Shown here: positions 44,919 through 53,760 of the stretch, piece after piece | How positions within the stretch are numbered: the stretch's first letter is position 1 | Layout: each line of letters starts with the position of its first letter | From: Haloterrigena salina JCM 13891 | GTDB taxonomy: Archaea > Halobacteriota > Halobacteria > Halobacteriales > Natrialbaceae | NCBI RefSeq assembly: GCF_000337495.1 | Contig: NZ_AOIS01000027.1 | Location: 52,781-108,701, forward strand | Length of the DNA: 55,921 bases | Direction of reading: 5' to 3' | Position numbers and translations under genes: made by a program | The notes under the pieces: generated by a model | The model's input: the letters and a program-made list of their open reading frames with translations, nothing else | What the model was told of the DNA's origin: nothing | The model's database searches: none

Positions 44919-45982
44919 AGGATCACCAGCTCCTCTTCGATCTCGGTTTCGTCGAGGCCGACCTCTCGACCGCGCGCGATCGCACGGATATTCTCGACCT
45001 CGCGCTCCTTCGCGAGGATGTACGAGAGCACGGCCGAAACGGAGGTCGGGTAGATGCTCGAGAGCGTATCGGCGTACTCGAGCAACGCAGCGTCTAGTGC
45101 GTGCTCGAACTGGATAAGGCTGTCAGCGTCTCGGAGCCGTTCCAGTGCCCCCGAGAGGCGGTCGCCGTAGCGTTTGTTCTCGGCGATGTGATCGACGAGC
45201 GCGTCGTAATCGCCGACGAGCCGACCCAGATCCGCCCGATCGAACAGGACGCCGCCATCGATGTAGTAGGCCGCGGGGTCGAGGTCCGCTCCGCTGCGGG
45301 CCAGCCGCAGGGCGTTCCGGACGTTCCGGAAGTCGATTTCCGCCTGCAGGAACTCGACGTACTTCGCCTCCGGCCCCTCCTGGGGTTCGGCGCTCGGGCC
45401 CCGCGAGACGTCCGCGAGCAGGTTCTCGTAGAACTCCCGGTCGAGGGCGTTTTCGAGCGGAACGAGCGCGCCGTGGTCCTCGAACTCCTCGTAGGCCACG
45501 GTCAGCGGCTCGTAGTAACTCGTGGCGCGCAGGAACTCGATCGCGTCCTCGATGGAGTCGGTCTCGAGGAGGCGCTCGATCGTCGCGTCCTCGAGTTCGC
45601 CGGCCCGGATCAGGTCCGTCCGGATCTCCTCGGGATCGGTGTCGGTGTAGATCCCGCGGAAGATCGTCTTCAGGTTCCAGACGTCGAACTTCCGGAGATA
45701 CCGGGCGATGTGGTCGTAGAGGCGCCCCTCAGACCAGTCCAGCAGGTCCTGGAAGTGTTTCGCGAGGTTACGGTTCAGGGCGTACTCGATCAGGTCGACA
45801 CCCGAGAACCGCGCGCCGAGCGCGTTGATCTCGCGCTCGTACTCCGTCTCTTCCATGAACCGCGCGATCTCGCTCGGCCCCATCCGGACCAGCTTCCGAT
45901 AGTCTTCGTCCGCGAACAGCGACGCTCGTCGGGACCGCACGCGAGCGTTCACGTATTCCGGATTCGAGGCACCTGCGCTCAT
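44915..45982 (-). CDS. atpC: A-type ATP synthase subunit C
   Basis: A 355-aa subunit C (V-type d), the funnel that links the central stalk to the membrane ring. Helical throughout, with NPEYVNARVRSRRASLF and KTIFRGIY (about 105-112) as family marks. Four-nucleotide overlaps with atpE upstream and atpF downstream indicate translational coupling. Confidence 0.93.
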   Translation of the reverse strand: MSAGASNPEYVNARVRSRRASLFADEDYRKLVRMGPSEIARFMEETEYEREINALGARFSGVDLIEYALNRNLAKHFQDLLDWSEGRLYDHIARYLRKFDVWNLKTIFRGIYTDTDPEEIRTDLIRAGELEDATIERLLETDSIEDAIEFLRATSYYEPLTVAYEEFEDHGALVPLENALDREFYENLLADVSRGPSAEPQEGPEAKYVEFLQAEIDFRNVRNALRLARSGADLDPAAYYIDGGVLFDRADLGRLVGDYDALVDHIAENKRYGDRLSGALERLRDADSLIQFEHALDAALLEYADTLSSIYPTSVSAVLSYILAKEREVENIRAIARGREVGLDETEIEEELVIL

Positions 45983-46560
45983 TGCTCGAAGAGTCGGTTA
46001 CTGATCTCCCGGAGGTTGTCTTCCCAGACGTCCTCGAGCACCGAGTCGAACGTGTTGTTGACCCGAACTCGAGACTGGTCGCTCTCGACGACGACGCCGC
46101 CGAGGCAATCGTACTCGCCGGCGTACTCGTAGCCGTCGTAGTCGGCGAGGATCGACTCGATCAGCTCCTCGTCGTCGGCGCGGCCGTAGACGTTGACGTC
46201 GTCGCCCTCGTCGAACTCGTCACTGGCGCCCTCGAGGAGCGCACGCGTCAGCTCCTCGCGGGTGTCCCCGTCGAGGGCGGCGAGCTCGTCTTCGACCTCC
46301 TCGCGGACGTCGCCGAGCACGTCGCGGCGAGCCTCCAGGCGCTTTTGCTTCGCCTCCAGTTTCGCGCTGGAGAGACGCTGTTCGCGCAACTGCTCGACCT
46401 CGCGGTCGGCCTCCCGATTGGCCTCGGTGCGAATCTCCTCGGCGTCCTCCTCGGCGGCCGATTCGATCTCGTCAGCGCGCGCTTCGCCCTCAGCGCGGAT
46501 ATCCTCCGCACGCGCGTGGGCCTCTTCTCGAATGTCTTCTACGACTGTGTCCAAACTCAT
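45979..46560 (-). CDS. atpE: A-type ATP synthase subunit E
   Basis: The 193-aa peripheral-stalk subunit E. The N-terminal half is a long acidic coiled coil with EAHARAEDIRAEGEARADEI; the C-terminal half is a globular domain with GGVVVESDQSRVRVNNTFD, typical of subunit E. It starts 22 nt after atpK and overlaps atpC by 4 nt. Confidence 0.93.
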   Translation of the reverse strand: MSLDTVVEDIREEAHARAEDIRAEGEARADEIESAAEEDAEEIRTEANREADREVEQLREQRLSSAKLEAKQKRLEARRDVLGDVREEVEDELAALDGDTREELTRALLEGASDEFDEGDDVNVYGRADDEELIESILADYDGYEYAGEYDCLGGVVVESDQSRVRVNNTFDSVLEDVWEDNLREISNRLFEQ

Positions 46561-46582
46561 TGTGAAAGAAGGGTGAATGCGG

Positions 46583-46852
46583 TTACGCGCCGACGATGAA
46601 GACGACGACCAGCGCCAGGATCACGAGCGTCTCCGGAAGAACGGTCATGATCAGGCCCTGAACGAACAGGCTGTCGTCCTCGGCGAGCGCGCCCACGGCA
46701 GCCGCACCGATACCACGCTCTGCATAGCCGGATGCCAGTGCGGCGAGGCCGACGGCGAGTGCGGCCGCGCCCGCGTCGGTCAGGAACGGACTCTCTTCGA
46801 CGGTCTGCTGAAGTGCGATACCAGCGTCAACTGCTGCGTTCTCAATTGCCAT
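46583..46852 (-). CDS. atpK: A-type ATP synthase subunit K (rotor ring)
   Basis: The 89-aa proteolipid of the membrane ring, two helices (about 26-48 and 64-88). The ion-binding Glu lies in the second helix within VLPETLVILALV. It is small (one hairpin), so a standard two-helix c subunit. It starts 2 nt after the atpI stop. Confidence 0.93.
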   Translation of the reverse strand: MAIENAAVDAGIALQQTVEESPFLTDAGAAALAVGLAALASGYAERGIGAAAVGALAEDDSLFVQGLIMTVLPETLVILALVVVFIVGA

Positions 46853-46854
46853 TG

Positions 46855-49104
46855 TTAGTAGTCCTCCGTGTGAGTTCGATCGTGTCCGAACGGTTCGTAG
46901 TTCTTCCCACCGCCTTCATAAAACTTGTTAAAGAATTCGACGTACTCGAGGCGCACAGCCTGTAAGCCGGCGCTCGTCACGCCAAGCGCTAGCACGACGA
47001 TGTGGCCGACGACGAGAATCACGAGGCCGCCGACAAGCGCTGCAGTCCCCGAGTGCATGAGGCCGCTGAAGATGACTTCAGCGCCCTCGCCGTAGTGTTC
47101 GGCGACGTAGCTCGGCTCGTGATTTCGAAGGAAGTGGAACGCGCCGTCGGGGTCCTGGTACCCGCCGAAGAACAGCAGGTTGACCACGAACGCCATGCCG
47201 GCCTTCGCGAGCAACACTGCGCCCATTCGGGTGTACGAGAAGACGTTGACGACGACGTCGAGCGCCTCGATCGCCTCGACGGGTTCGCTGACGATAAGCA
47301 GGACGAACCCGATCAGGAAGACGAGCAGCGGCGCCGAGAGCGGGAAGTCGGTGATTCCCAACGGAATCGTCACGAGCACCCACTCCGGGAACCCGGTGAA
47401 GCCGATCGGGAACGGCCCGTCGCTCGCGAACGTCGCGAACAGGAAGTCCGGCTTCGACGATCGGGCCTGCTGCGAGAAGATCCAGATCCAGACGCCGTTG
47501 AGCATCAGGATCCACGTCCCACTGTGCAGGACGGCGTCTTTGACGCCGTGGCTGAGGTTCTCGTAGAAGTCCAGGATGTACCCAATGTTCAGGTGGACGA
47601 TCCCGGCGAGCACGCTCACGACCATCCAGCCGAGCGCGAAGTCGGCGGCTGCCGGCTCGAGCCCCTTGTTCAGCGGAAGGAGCTCGGAGTGGAACATGTC
47701 GTGCCAGAGCACTTCTCCGAGCACGTGCAGTCCGAAGATCTCCCCGTAGATGATCCCGAACAGGACGGTGAACGCGCCGGCCCAGATGGCGACGCCGCCC
47801 AGGCTGGTGACGCCGTCGCTGTCGAACTGCGTGACCAGGTACGCGCCGATGGCCATGTACATGATCCCGTACCCGACGTCGCCGATCATGAAGCCGAAGA
47901 AGGCCGGGAACGTCAGGAACAGGAAGATCGTTGGATCGAGTTCGCTGTACTTCGGGCGGTTGACCGCCTGGACCAGCACCTCGAACGGTTTCGCCGGCCC
48001 CGCGTTGTCCTGGACCGTCGGGGGCTCGTCGCCCATCGTGACCGCCGATCCGCCGTCGGTGACGGCCTTTTGCTGTTGCTCGTCCTCGTCGGTCGCGGCG
48101 GGGGACGCGTCGTCCTCGGCGCCGGCCTCGGCCCCCTTCTGGATTTCCTCCGTGTGGGTGTGAGCGCCGTGGCGGTCGTAGTCCGCCCGCTCGAGTTCTT
48201 CGACCTCGACGCTGTCGCCGACCGCGTCGTTCAGGCCGGCGACGAGCCGGTCGTACTCCTCGGTCGGGAGCCACCCCTCCGCGACGAACGCGCGGTCGGT
48301 CGTCGCGAACTGCAGGGGCGCTTCCGCCTGCTGAACCTCGATGGTCAGCTGCTCCTCGACGCGCTGGAGGAACTCGCCGTGGTTCGCCTTGACCTCCTCG
48401 AGTTCCGCGTCGATCTCCTCGAGTTCGTACTCGAGTTCCTGTTGTCGCTCCTCGAGCTCGTTGACGTACGCACTCGGGGACTGTTCGGTCTCGGGCACCG
48501 CGTGGCGCGAGAACTCGACCCCGACCAGCGCGTCCTCGAGGGCGCCCTCGTCGGCGTCCTCGGCGGGCGCGGCCACGATGGCCACGACATCACCGCCGGT
48601 GAACGTCTCGAAGGCGCGGATGTCGTCCGACGCCGCGACGGCGTCTTCGATCGCGCCGACGTTCCCCTCGCCGACGACGACATCGACCGTCTCGTACCCG
48701 GACAGCAGGTCGAGGTCGATGCCGAGTTCGGCGAACGGCTCGACGCGGTCGATCTTCTCCGTGACCGATCGCAGGTCGTCGTTGACCGCTCCGCGGCGGT
48801 CGTCGAGTTCGGTGACTCGCTCGCGGACCTCCTCGAGTCGCTGCTCCCAGTCGTCCTCGAGGGCTCTCGGGTCGACGTCCTCGTCGGACAGCTCCAGGGA
48901 GCTCTCGAGGGAGCGGACGGTCACCAGCTTCTCGGACGCCTCGTCGGCGCCCTCGATCGGGTTCCCGTTATCGAACCCCTCCCAGGAGCCGTCGTAGTCC
49001 GAGAGGTGAACCAGGTTCAGTCCGTGGATCGTCTCGATGACCGTGGGCATGATGCCCTTGGAGCCGGTCACCGAGACCTTGCTCATCTGTTTAGGTCTGA
49101 GCAT
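46855..49104 (-). CDS. atpI: A-type ATP synthase subunit I
   Basis: A 749-aa membrane stator subunit (V-type a). The N-terminal ~370 residues are cytoplasmic with coiled coil (about 195-260) and an acidic loop. The C-terminal half has about seven or eight helices, including FSYTRMGAVLLAKAGMAF, where the conserved Arg faces the rotor. GGAGGA, 5 nt before the ATG at 49104, favours that start, giving a 14-nt overlap with atpH; the ATG at 49086 (MSKV) is the alternative. Confidence 0.94.
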   Translation of the reverse strand: MLRPKQMSKVSVTGSKGIMPTVIETIHGLNLVHLSDYDGSWEGFDNGNPIEGADEASEKLVTVRSLESSLELSDEDVDPRALEDDWEQRLEEVRERVTELDDRRGAVNDDLRSVTEKIDRVEPFAELGIDLDLLSGYETVDVVVGEGNVGAIEDAVAASDDIRAFETFTGGDVVAIVAAPAEDADEGALEDALVGVEFSRHAVPETEQSPSAYVNELEERQQELEYELEEIDAELEEVKANHGEFLQRVEEQLTIEVQQAEAPLQFATTDRAFVAEGWLPTEEYDRLVAGLNDAVGDSVEVEELERADYDRHGAHTHTEEIQKGAEAGAEDDASPAATDEDEQQQKAVTDGGSAVTMGDEPPTVQDNAGPAKPFEVLVQAVNRPKYSELDPTIFLFLTFPAFFGFMIGDVGYGIMYMAIGAYLVTQFDSDGVTSLGGVAIWAGAFTVLFGIIYGEIFGLHVLGEVLWHDMFHSELLPLNKGLEPAAADFALGWMVVSVLAGIVHLNIGYILDFYENLSHGVKDAVLHSGTWILMLNGVWIWIFSQQARSSKPDFLFATFASDGPFPIGFTGFPEWVLVTIPLGITDFPLSAPLLVFLIGFVLLIVSEPVEAIEALDVVVNVFSYTRMGAVLLAKAGMAFVVNLLFFGGYQDPDGAFHFLRNHEPSYVAEHYGEGAEVIFSGLMHSGTAALVGGLVILVVGHIVVLALGVTSAGLQAVRLEYVEFFNKFYEGGGKNYEPFGHDRTHTEDY

Positions 49105-49423
49105 GAATGTCCTCCTGGAACAGTTCGACGACGTGATCGGTCACTTCGTCGACCCGATCCCGGGCGAGCTCCGCGAGCGCCTCTCGCTCCTGCTCGCCCT
49201 CTTCGAGGATGCGTTCACACTCGGCGTCGATCTCCTCGCGTGCCTCTTCGAGGCGCTGCTCCTTGAGCTCGCGCGCCTCCTGTTCCGCTTCCGAGCGAAT
49301 TTCCTCGGCTCGTTCCCGGGCCTCGGCGATTCGCTCGTCGCGGTCGTTCTCTGCCAATGCGACGATCTCGTCGGCCTCTTCCTCCGCCGACTGTATTCGT
49401 TCGAGAACCTCTGGCCTCGGCAT
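49091..49423 (-). CDS. atpH: A-type ATP synthase subunit H
   Basis: The 110-aa peripheral-stalk subunit H, a long Glu/Ala/Arg-rich right-handed coiled coil (about 8-95). It is the first gene of the ATP synthase operon. GTATA-type sequence at about 49455-49460 on the minus strand lies about 32 nt upstream and is probably the operon promoter. Confidence 0.9.
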   Translation of the reverse strand: MPRPEVLERIQSAEEEADEIVALAENDRDERIAEARERAEEIRSEAEQEARELKEQRLEEAREEIDAECERILEEGEQEREALAELARDRVDEVTDHVVELFQEDIHAQT

Positions 49424-49580
49424 ACTCTAAGCGCTTGAAAGTTTGCGAGAGCGCGTATATGGTAGTTGCGAAAGTGCGCCAGCCCCGATTTGGATCGATC
49501 GGCCGGAATCTATCGGTTACTCGACGGCGGCGACCGGCCGAACAGTAGACATATCCCGATCGGTGCGAAAGCAGCCATTA

Positions 49581-50204
49581 ATGGGAATTCTCGAGAACAA
49601 GGCCCGGGCGCGACTGTTCTACAAGTACCTCTCGAAGGTCTACGACCAGGTCAACCCCTTCATCTGGAACGAGGAGATGCGGACCGAGGCGCTCGACCTG
49701 CTGGACCTCGAGTCCGAGATGACGGTCCTGGACGTCGGCTGTGGCACTGGCTTCGCGACCGAGGGATTGCTCGAGCATGTCGACGAAGTGTACGCGCTCG
49801 ACCAGAGCGAACACCAACTCGAGCAGGCCTACGCGAAGTTCGGGAAACGCGCTCCGCCGGTCCACTTCCACCGCGGGGACGCCGAACGCCTCCCCTTCGC
49901 CACTGATACGTTCGACGTCGTCTGGTCGTCGGGCTCGATCGAGTACTGGCCGAACCCCATCCTCGCGTTGCGGGAGTTCCGCCGCGTGCTGAAACCCGGC
50001 GGGCAAGTGCTCGTCGTCGGTCCGAACTACCCCGATGCGTTCCTCGCTCAGAAACTCGCCGACTCGATCATGCTCTTCTACGACGAATACGAGGCCGACC
50101 GCATGTTCAAGCGGGCCGGCTTCGAGGACGTCAAGCACGCCTTCATGGGGCCGTCCTACGACCCCGAGGTCGCGATTACGACGATCGGCCGTGCGCCCGA
50201 ATAG
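49581..50204 (+). CDS. Class I SAM methyltransferase, probable quinone methyltransferase
   Basis: A 207-aa methyltransferase. VLDVGCGTGFAT (about 47-58) is the SAM motif I, ALDQSEHQL the acidic loop, and FDVVWSSGSIEYW motif IV. The start MGILENKARARLFYKYLSKVYDQVNPFIW recalls the UbiE-like methylphytylbenzoquinol methyltransferases of haloarchaea, so menaquinone-type quinone methylation is likely. The open frame extends upstream, but ATG 49581 starts the conserved sequence. It is divergent from the ATP synthase operon. Confidence 0.82.
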   Translation: MGILENKARARLFYKYLSKVYDQVNPFIWNEEMRTEALDLLDLESEMTVLDVGCGTGFATEGLLEHVDEVYALDQSEHQLEQAYAKFGKRAPPVHFHRGDAERLPFATDTFDVVWSSGSIEYWPNPILALREFRRVLKPGGQVLVVGPNYPDAFLAQKLADSIMLFYDEYEADRMFKRAGFEDVKHAFMGPSYDPEVAITTIGRAPE

Positions 50205-50268
50205 GAAATACGGTACTGCGATCCTGTCGCACTGACCGACACCGATACGCTGCTGTCTTTCGACCGTA

Positions 50269-50787
50269 TTAATTTACTGTCGTCTCGAGCGTTGCTACCC
50301 GTCTCTCGTCGACCGCTAGAATGACGGTCACGGATTCACCCCGCTTGAGTTCAGGATCGTTCGTCTCCGCGACCGCTATCGATCCCCGCTCGCCGACTCG
50401 CCACTCGGAATCGGCTGCCGCGTTAAACGGTCCGGTCGGCGTCCCGTCGAATCCCTTCGCACCGACAAACGGAACGGGCGGCTGGTGCGTCAACTCTTTG
50501 CCACCTATCGCGACAGTCATCGAAAGTTCCGCCACGTCGATCGGATCGCCGCCAGCGTGGTCGATCGTGATCTCTGACTCGTTACTGTCAGCGGTCAGTT
50601 CGAACGTCGCGATCGGCCCTCCGGACTCGAGCGTCCACATCCCGGCGCCGAGAGTCACAGCCGTCGCCAACAGAACGGTAACCGCGACTAGCAGCAGGCT
50701 ACCGACGAGGGGATTGACGGCTCGATCGTCGATCCGACGAATGCTACTGTGATGGAGATAATCGCGTATTTTCGGGCGTTTAGACAC
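50269..50787 (-). CDS. Type IV pilin-like protein
   Basis: A 172-aa pilin-like protein of the haloarchaeal PilA class. A charged start with DDRAVNPLVG (residues 20-29) gives a class III signal peptide, cut by PibD before a hydrophobic helix (27-49: LVGSLLLVAVTVLLATAV) that would form the fibre core. The rest is a beta-rich domain. The start codon is GTG at 50787. It follows the secreted-protein gene by 39 nt in the same direction, suggesting one transcript. Confidence 0.8.
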   Translation of the reverse strand: MSKRPKIRDYLHHSSIRRIDDRAVNPLVGSLLLVAVTVLLATAVTLGAGMWTLESGGPIATFELTADSNESEITIDHAGGDPIDVAELSMTVAIGGKELTHQPPVPFVGAKGFDGTPTGPFNAAADSEWRVGERGSIAVAETNDPELKRGESVTVILAVDERRVATLETTVN

Positions 50788-50826
50788 GCTCGTTCTGAGC
50801 CGCCCGTTCTCGGATAAAGGTACGTC

Positions 50827-52113
50827 TCAGTCGCCGCTAACCGTCGCGTCGACGCTGCCGGCGTTCGACTGGACCTCCAAATTGTAGCCATCGACCGGGG
50901 GGAGTATCCATAGCGTACCGTCGTCGTCGGTCCGACCGATCTCTGTACCGTCGACCGTCACTGTTGCAGTGACCGGTTCGTTCGTCTCCGCGTCCGTAAC
51001 CGTCACTTTCGTCGGACCGTTCACTGGCGTCTCCGTAAGCGACACGTTGAGGCTCTCGTTGGTGTACGTTTCGTTGTTGACTTTTGGCAACGACTCGTGT
51101 GTGAGTTCCTGTCTCTCGCGGTAAACCTGACCGGTTCCGCCGTCGAGGTACACTTCGAGCTGCGTCTGATCGACTTCCAGATTGACGAAGTAGAGGTTTT
51201 CTTCTCCGTAGTCGTTGAACTCCGACCACCGCTTTTCTTCGCCTGCCCAGGGGTAGAACTCCGTTGCGGCCTGAATCGTCTCGGAGTTCGAATAGTCTTC
51301 GAACTGATTTACGGCATCAGCGCGACGGTTATCGAACCTGGTCGTCTCGAGGACATACGTGTCTCCATCGATCAACGAGAAGCTGTAGCCACCGTGCCAA
51401 CCCTTCGAATCAGTTGGGGTCTCAGTGTCGGCAAACGTTCGGATCCGGACGACGATTCCCGCGTCTTGCTGAGAGGATTGGCTCGCCTGTTCGAGTTCCG
51501 ATCGGAGCGAGGTTTGATAGAGTTCGAGTGATGCTTCGTCAGCGCGAACCTGCTGAGGAGAGAGCGAATAACCTGAAATTTCCTCCGTACGGCTGTCTCG
51601 GAGTTCTCTTAGTTCCTCCAACAACTTCTCCGCTTCGTTCTGGTTGCGAAGGAGCGTCCGGATCAACTCGGTGTCGGTCATATCGCCGGTTTCATGTTTC
51701 CTGATAGCTTCGCGTTCCCGCTCTTCGATCGCTTCCGTTCGGTTATTGATGCAATCGTAGGCCGCGCGGACCATATTCTTCCGCTCTTCGTGCGTCGCAT
51801 CATCGAACTCGCTGTCGATGATTGTGTACTGTTCGTGATCGACACGAAGCTGGTCGTCCACGCTTGCGAATGCCAACCCGATGTCGGACCCATACGTAGC
51901 ATATTCGTTCGTGACGTCACCGGTAAGCGGAAGACGGTTCGTCGTATTCTCGGCGTCGACCGTCCCTGACTGGTGGGATAGTAACTGAGGAGGTGCGGAG
52001 GAAATCGTCTCCTGCGTCGGCTCGGTAGTTTCCGGTCCCGCTGCGATGACCGGCATCGCGACGAGCGAGACCCCGAGCAACACTGCGAGGAGGGCGTGTG
52101 GCGCGCTCTTCAT
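50827..52113 (-). CDS. Secreted or surface protein (DUF7096/DUF7094-like)
   Basis: A 428-aa protein with a signal peptide (about 1-25: LLAVLLGVSLVAMPVIAAG), a helical region with charged coiled coil (about 110-205) and a beta-rich domain. A C-terminal Ig/carboxypeptidase-regulatory-like domain (about 355-425) includes PVTATVTVDGTEIG. This arrangement fits the haloarchaeal DUF7096/DUF7094 family. A TATAAG box lies about 24 nt upstream on the minus strand. It precedes the pilin and is divergent from the membrane winged-helix gene. Confidence 0.7.
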   Translation of the reverse strand: MKSAPHALLAVLLGVSLVAMPVIAAGPETTEPTQETISSAPPQLLSHQSGTVDAENTTNRLPLTGDVTNEYATYGSDIGLAFASVDDQLRVDHEQYTIIDSEFDDATHEERKNMVRAAYDCINNRTEAIEEREREAIRKHETGDMTDTELIRTLLRNQNEAEKLLEELRELRDSRTEEISGYSLSPQQVRADEASLELYQTSLRSELEQASQSSQQDAGIVVRIRTFADTETPTDSKGWHGGYSFSLIDGDTYVLETTRFDNRRADAVNQFEDYSNSETIQAATEFYPWAGEEKRWSEFNDYGEENLYFVNLEVDQTQLEVYLDGGTGQVYRERQELTHESLPKVNNETYTNESLNVSLTETPVNGPTKVTVTDAETNEPVTATVTVDGTEIGRTDDDGTLWILPPVDGYNLEVQSNAGSVDATVSGD

Positions 52114-52242
52114 CGGAGCACTGTATGAACTCCTTATACAAAAGACGGTCGGACCTTCGGATGCCGTTCTAAGAGATATTTAACCGTCTCCCTCTACATT
52201 CCACAACGATATTAACACCCCATTATTCGATGGAAAGTGTTT

Positions 52243-52256
52243 TTTCCCCGGGGAAA
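52243..52256. promoter_or_regulatory. Palindromic operator candidate
   Basis: TTTCCCCGGGGAAA, a perfect 14-nt palindrome 17-30 nt before the ATG at 52273. It occupies the expected TATA/transcription-start zone, where a dimeric regulator would block transcription. Confidence 0.4.
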
Positions 52257-52272
52257 CCACCGGTTGGTACGC

Positions 52273-53619
52273 ATGCGGTTATTCACCGCCACTACATTCG
52301 CCCTCATAGCCCTCCTCATAACGTCTTCCGTGGGGGCGACTGCTACGACGTCGTCCCCCGCTGTACTCGAGTCCGAGTCCACGCAGTCGGACGCCGTTCA
52401 GTTCTCACTCGATTCAGCCGAGTCAACCGCAGCTACTGCGACGACAGACAGGGCCTCCGACGGATCCCCCTTCCTCGCGTCTAGTATTCAATCCACAGAG
52501 AACAATCCAAAGCAGGTCTTTCGAATAACTATCGACGAAGATGGAACCGGCCATTGGGTTATCGAGAGTCGACTTCTTCTGTCTGACGACGAGGAGGTCG
52601 AGAAATTTCGCGATTACGCCGCTGCCGTCGCAGCCGGGGAGCGAGACGTCACGTACGATCCGGAACTCTTCCGATATTACGCCAGCGAAGCGACAGACCG
52701 AACCGGCCGCGAGATGTCGATCAAGAACGCTGGGTGGGACGATCCCCAGGTACACTCCGTCGAAAACGATTCAGTCGTCAATTCAGTAGACATCGAGAAC
52801 GACGTCCGTGTCGGTGTCATTAGATACTCGTTCACGTGGACTAACTTCGCGACCGTCGACGGCGATCGGTTACGCGTCGGTGACGCCTTCGAGACGGATT
52901 CCGGGGTCTGGTTCCGGCTCACTGAAACCCAACGACTTGTTCTCTCGCCGCCGGAGAATTATGCACTCGAGACGCCGACCCAACTCGAATGGGACGGCCC
53001 GGAGGAGTTCGACGAAGACGAACTCGATATCGTCTTCGTTCAAAGCGGTAGCGGCGAGGGTCCCTCTCCTGATCCAGAGTCCTCAAATTGGCTAGTCGAT
53101 CGAATCTTCCTTTTCGTGATCGGGGTAGGTGTCGGCGTAGGCAGCTATCTCCTCGCGCGTCGCAACCCCGACATAGATCTCTCCGCCTGGCGAGGACGCG
53201 TTCGCAATATCGCAGCGGCGATCGGTTTTGCCGGTCTCTTCGGCCAGACTCGCTCGCAAACGACGGATACCGACGAACGGCAGTCCGCGGCGCGGGCGAA
53301 CATCGACGGCGGCACGAATCGGTCACCCGCTGTGGACGGGGACGAATCGGTGGACGACATGATCCTCGAGTTCGAGGAAGAAGTCGATGAAGGGATCGAT
53401 CCCGAACTGCTGAGCGACGAAGAGCGCGTTCTCCGGATGATCAATCGAAACGGCGGCCGGATGAAACAGGCCTCGATCGTCAAAGAAACCGGTTGGTCGA
53501 ACGCTAAGGTTTCGCAGTTGCTCTCACAGATGGACGAGGACGGCGAGATTGAGAAGCTCCGTATCGGTCGCGAGAACCTAATTACACTGCCTGAAGTCGA
53601 TCCAACCGAACTCGACTAA
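52273..53619 (+). CDS. Membrane-anchored winged-helix regulator (DUF7345/DUF7343-like)
   Basis: A 448-aa protein with a signal peptide (1-21), an extracellular beta-rich domain (about 78-255), one transmembrane helix (276-295) and a cytoplasmic linker. A C-terminal winged helix (about 380-440) includes MKQASIVKETGWSNAKVSQLLSQMD. It looks like a one-component transmembrane sensor that could bind DNA directly. It is divergent from the secreted protein and pilin genes, and upstream of a secreted protease, which are natural targets. The ATG at 52273 gives a proper signal peptide; the longer frame from 52237 does not. Confidence 0.8.
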   Translation: MRLFTATTFALIALLITSSVGATATTSSPAVLESESTQSDAVQFSLDSAESTAATATTDRASDGSPFLASSIQSTENNPKQVFRITIDEDGTGHWVIESRLLLSDDEEVEKFRDYAAAVAAGERDVTYDPELFRYYASEATDRTGREMSIKNAGWDDPQVHSVENDSVVNSVDIENDVRVGVIRYSFTWTNFATVDGDRLRVGDAFETDSGVWFRLTETQRLVLSPPENYALETPTQLEWDGPEEFDEDELDIVFVQSGSGEGPSPDPESSNWLVDRIFLFVIGVGVGVGSYLLARRNPDIDLSAWRGRVRNIAAAIGFAGLFGQTRSQTTDTDERQSAARANIDGGTNRSPAVDGDESVDDMILEFEEEVDEGIDPELLSDEERVLRMINRNGGRMKQASIVKETGWSNAKVSQLLSQMDEDGEIEKLRIGRENLITLPEVDPTELD

Positions 53620-53729
53620 CGCTCCAGTTCTCGGGATTCGCCGATCACCTGCCCGTTTCTCGCTCCGTTTCCGGCACCCGATCTGAGACGATCCGCTACC
53701 AGCGGCTGATCGAACGGGCTGCCAGATTG

Positions 53730-53735
53730 CTTATG
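53730..53735 (+). promoter_or_regulatory. TATA-like box of subtilase gene
   Basis: CTTATG lies 26-31 nt before the ATG at 53761, supporting that start for a leaderless transcript. Confidence 0.4.
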
Positions 53736-53760
53736 GCCCGTGACTTTCTGGTAATAGGTA

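Noticed and set aside
47002-49266. 754-codon plus-strand frame over atpI/atpH
   Set aside because: Antisense shadow of two clear ATP synthase subunits.
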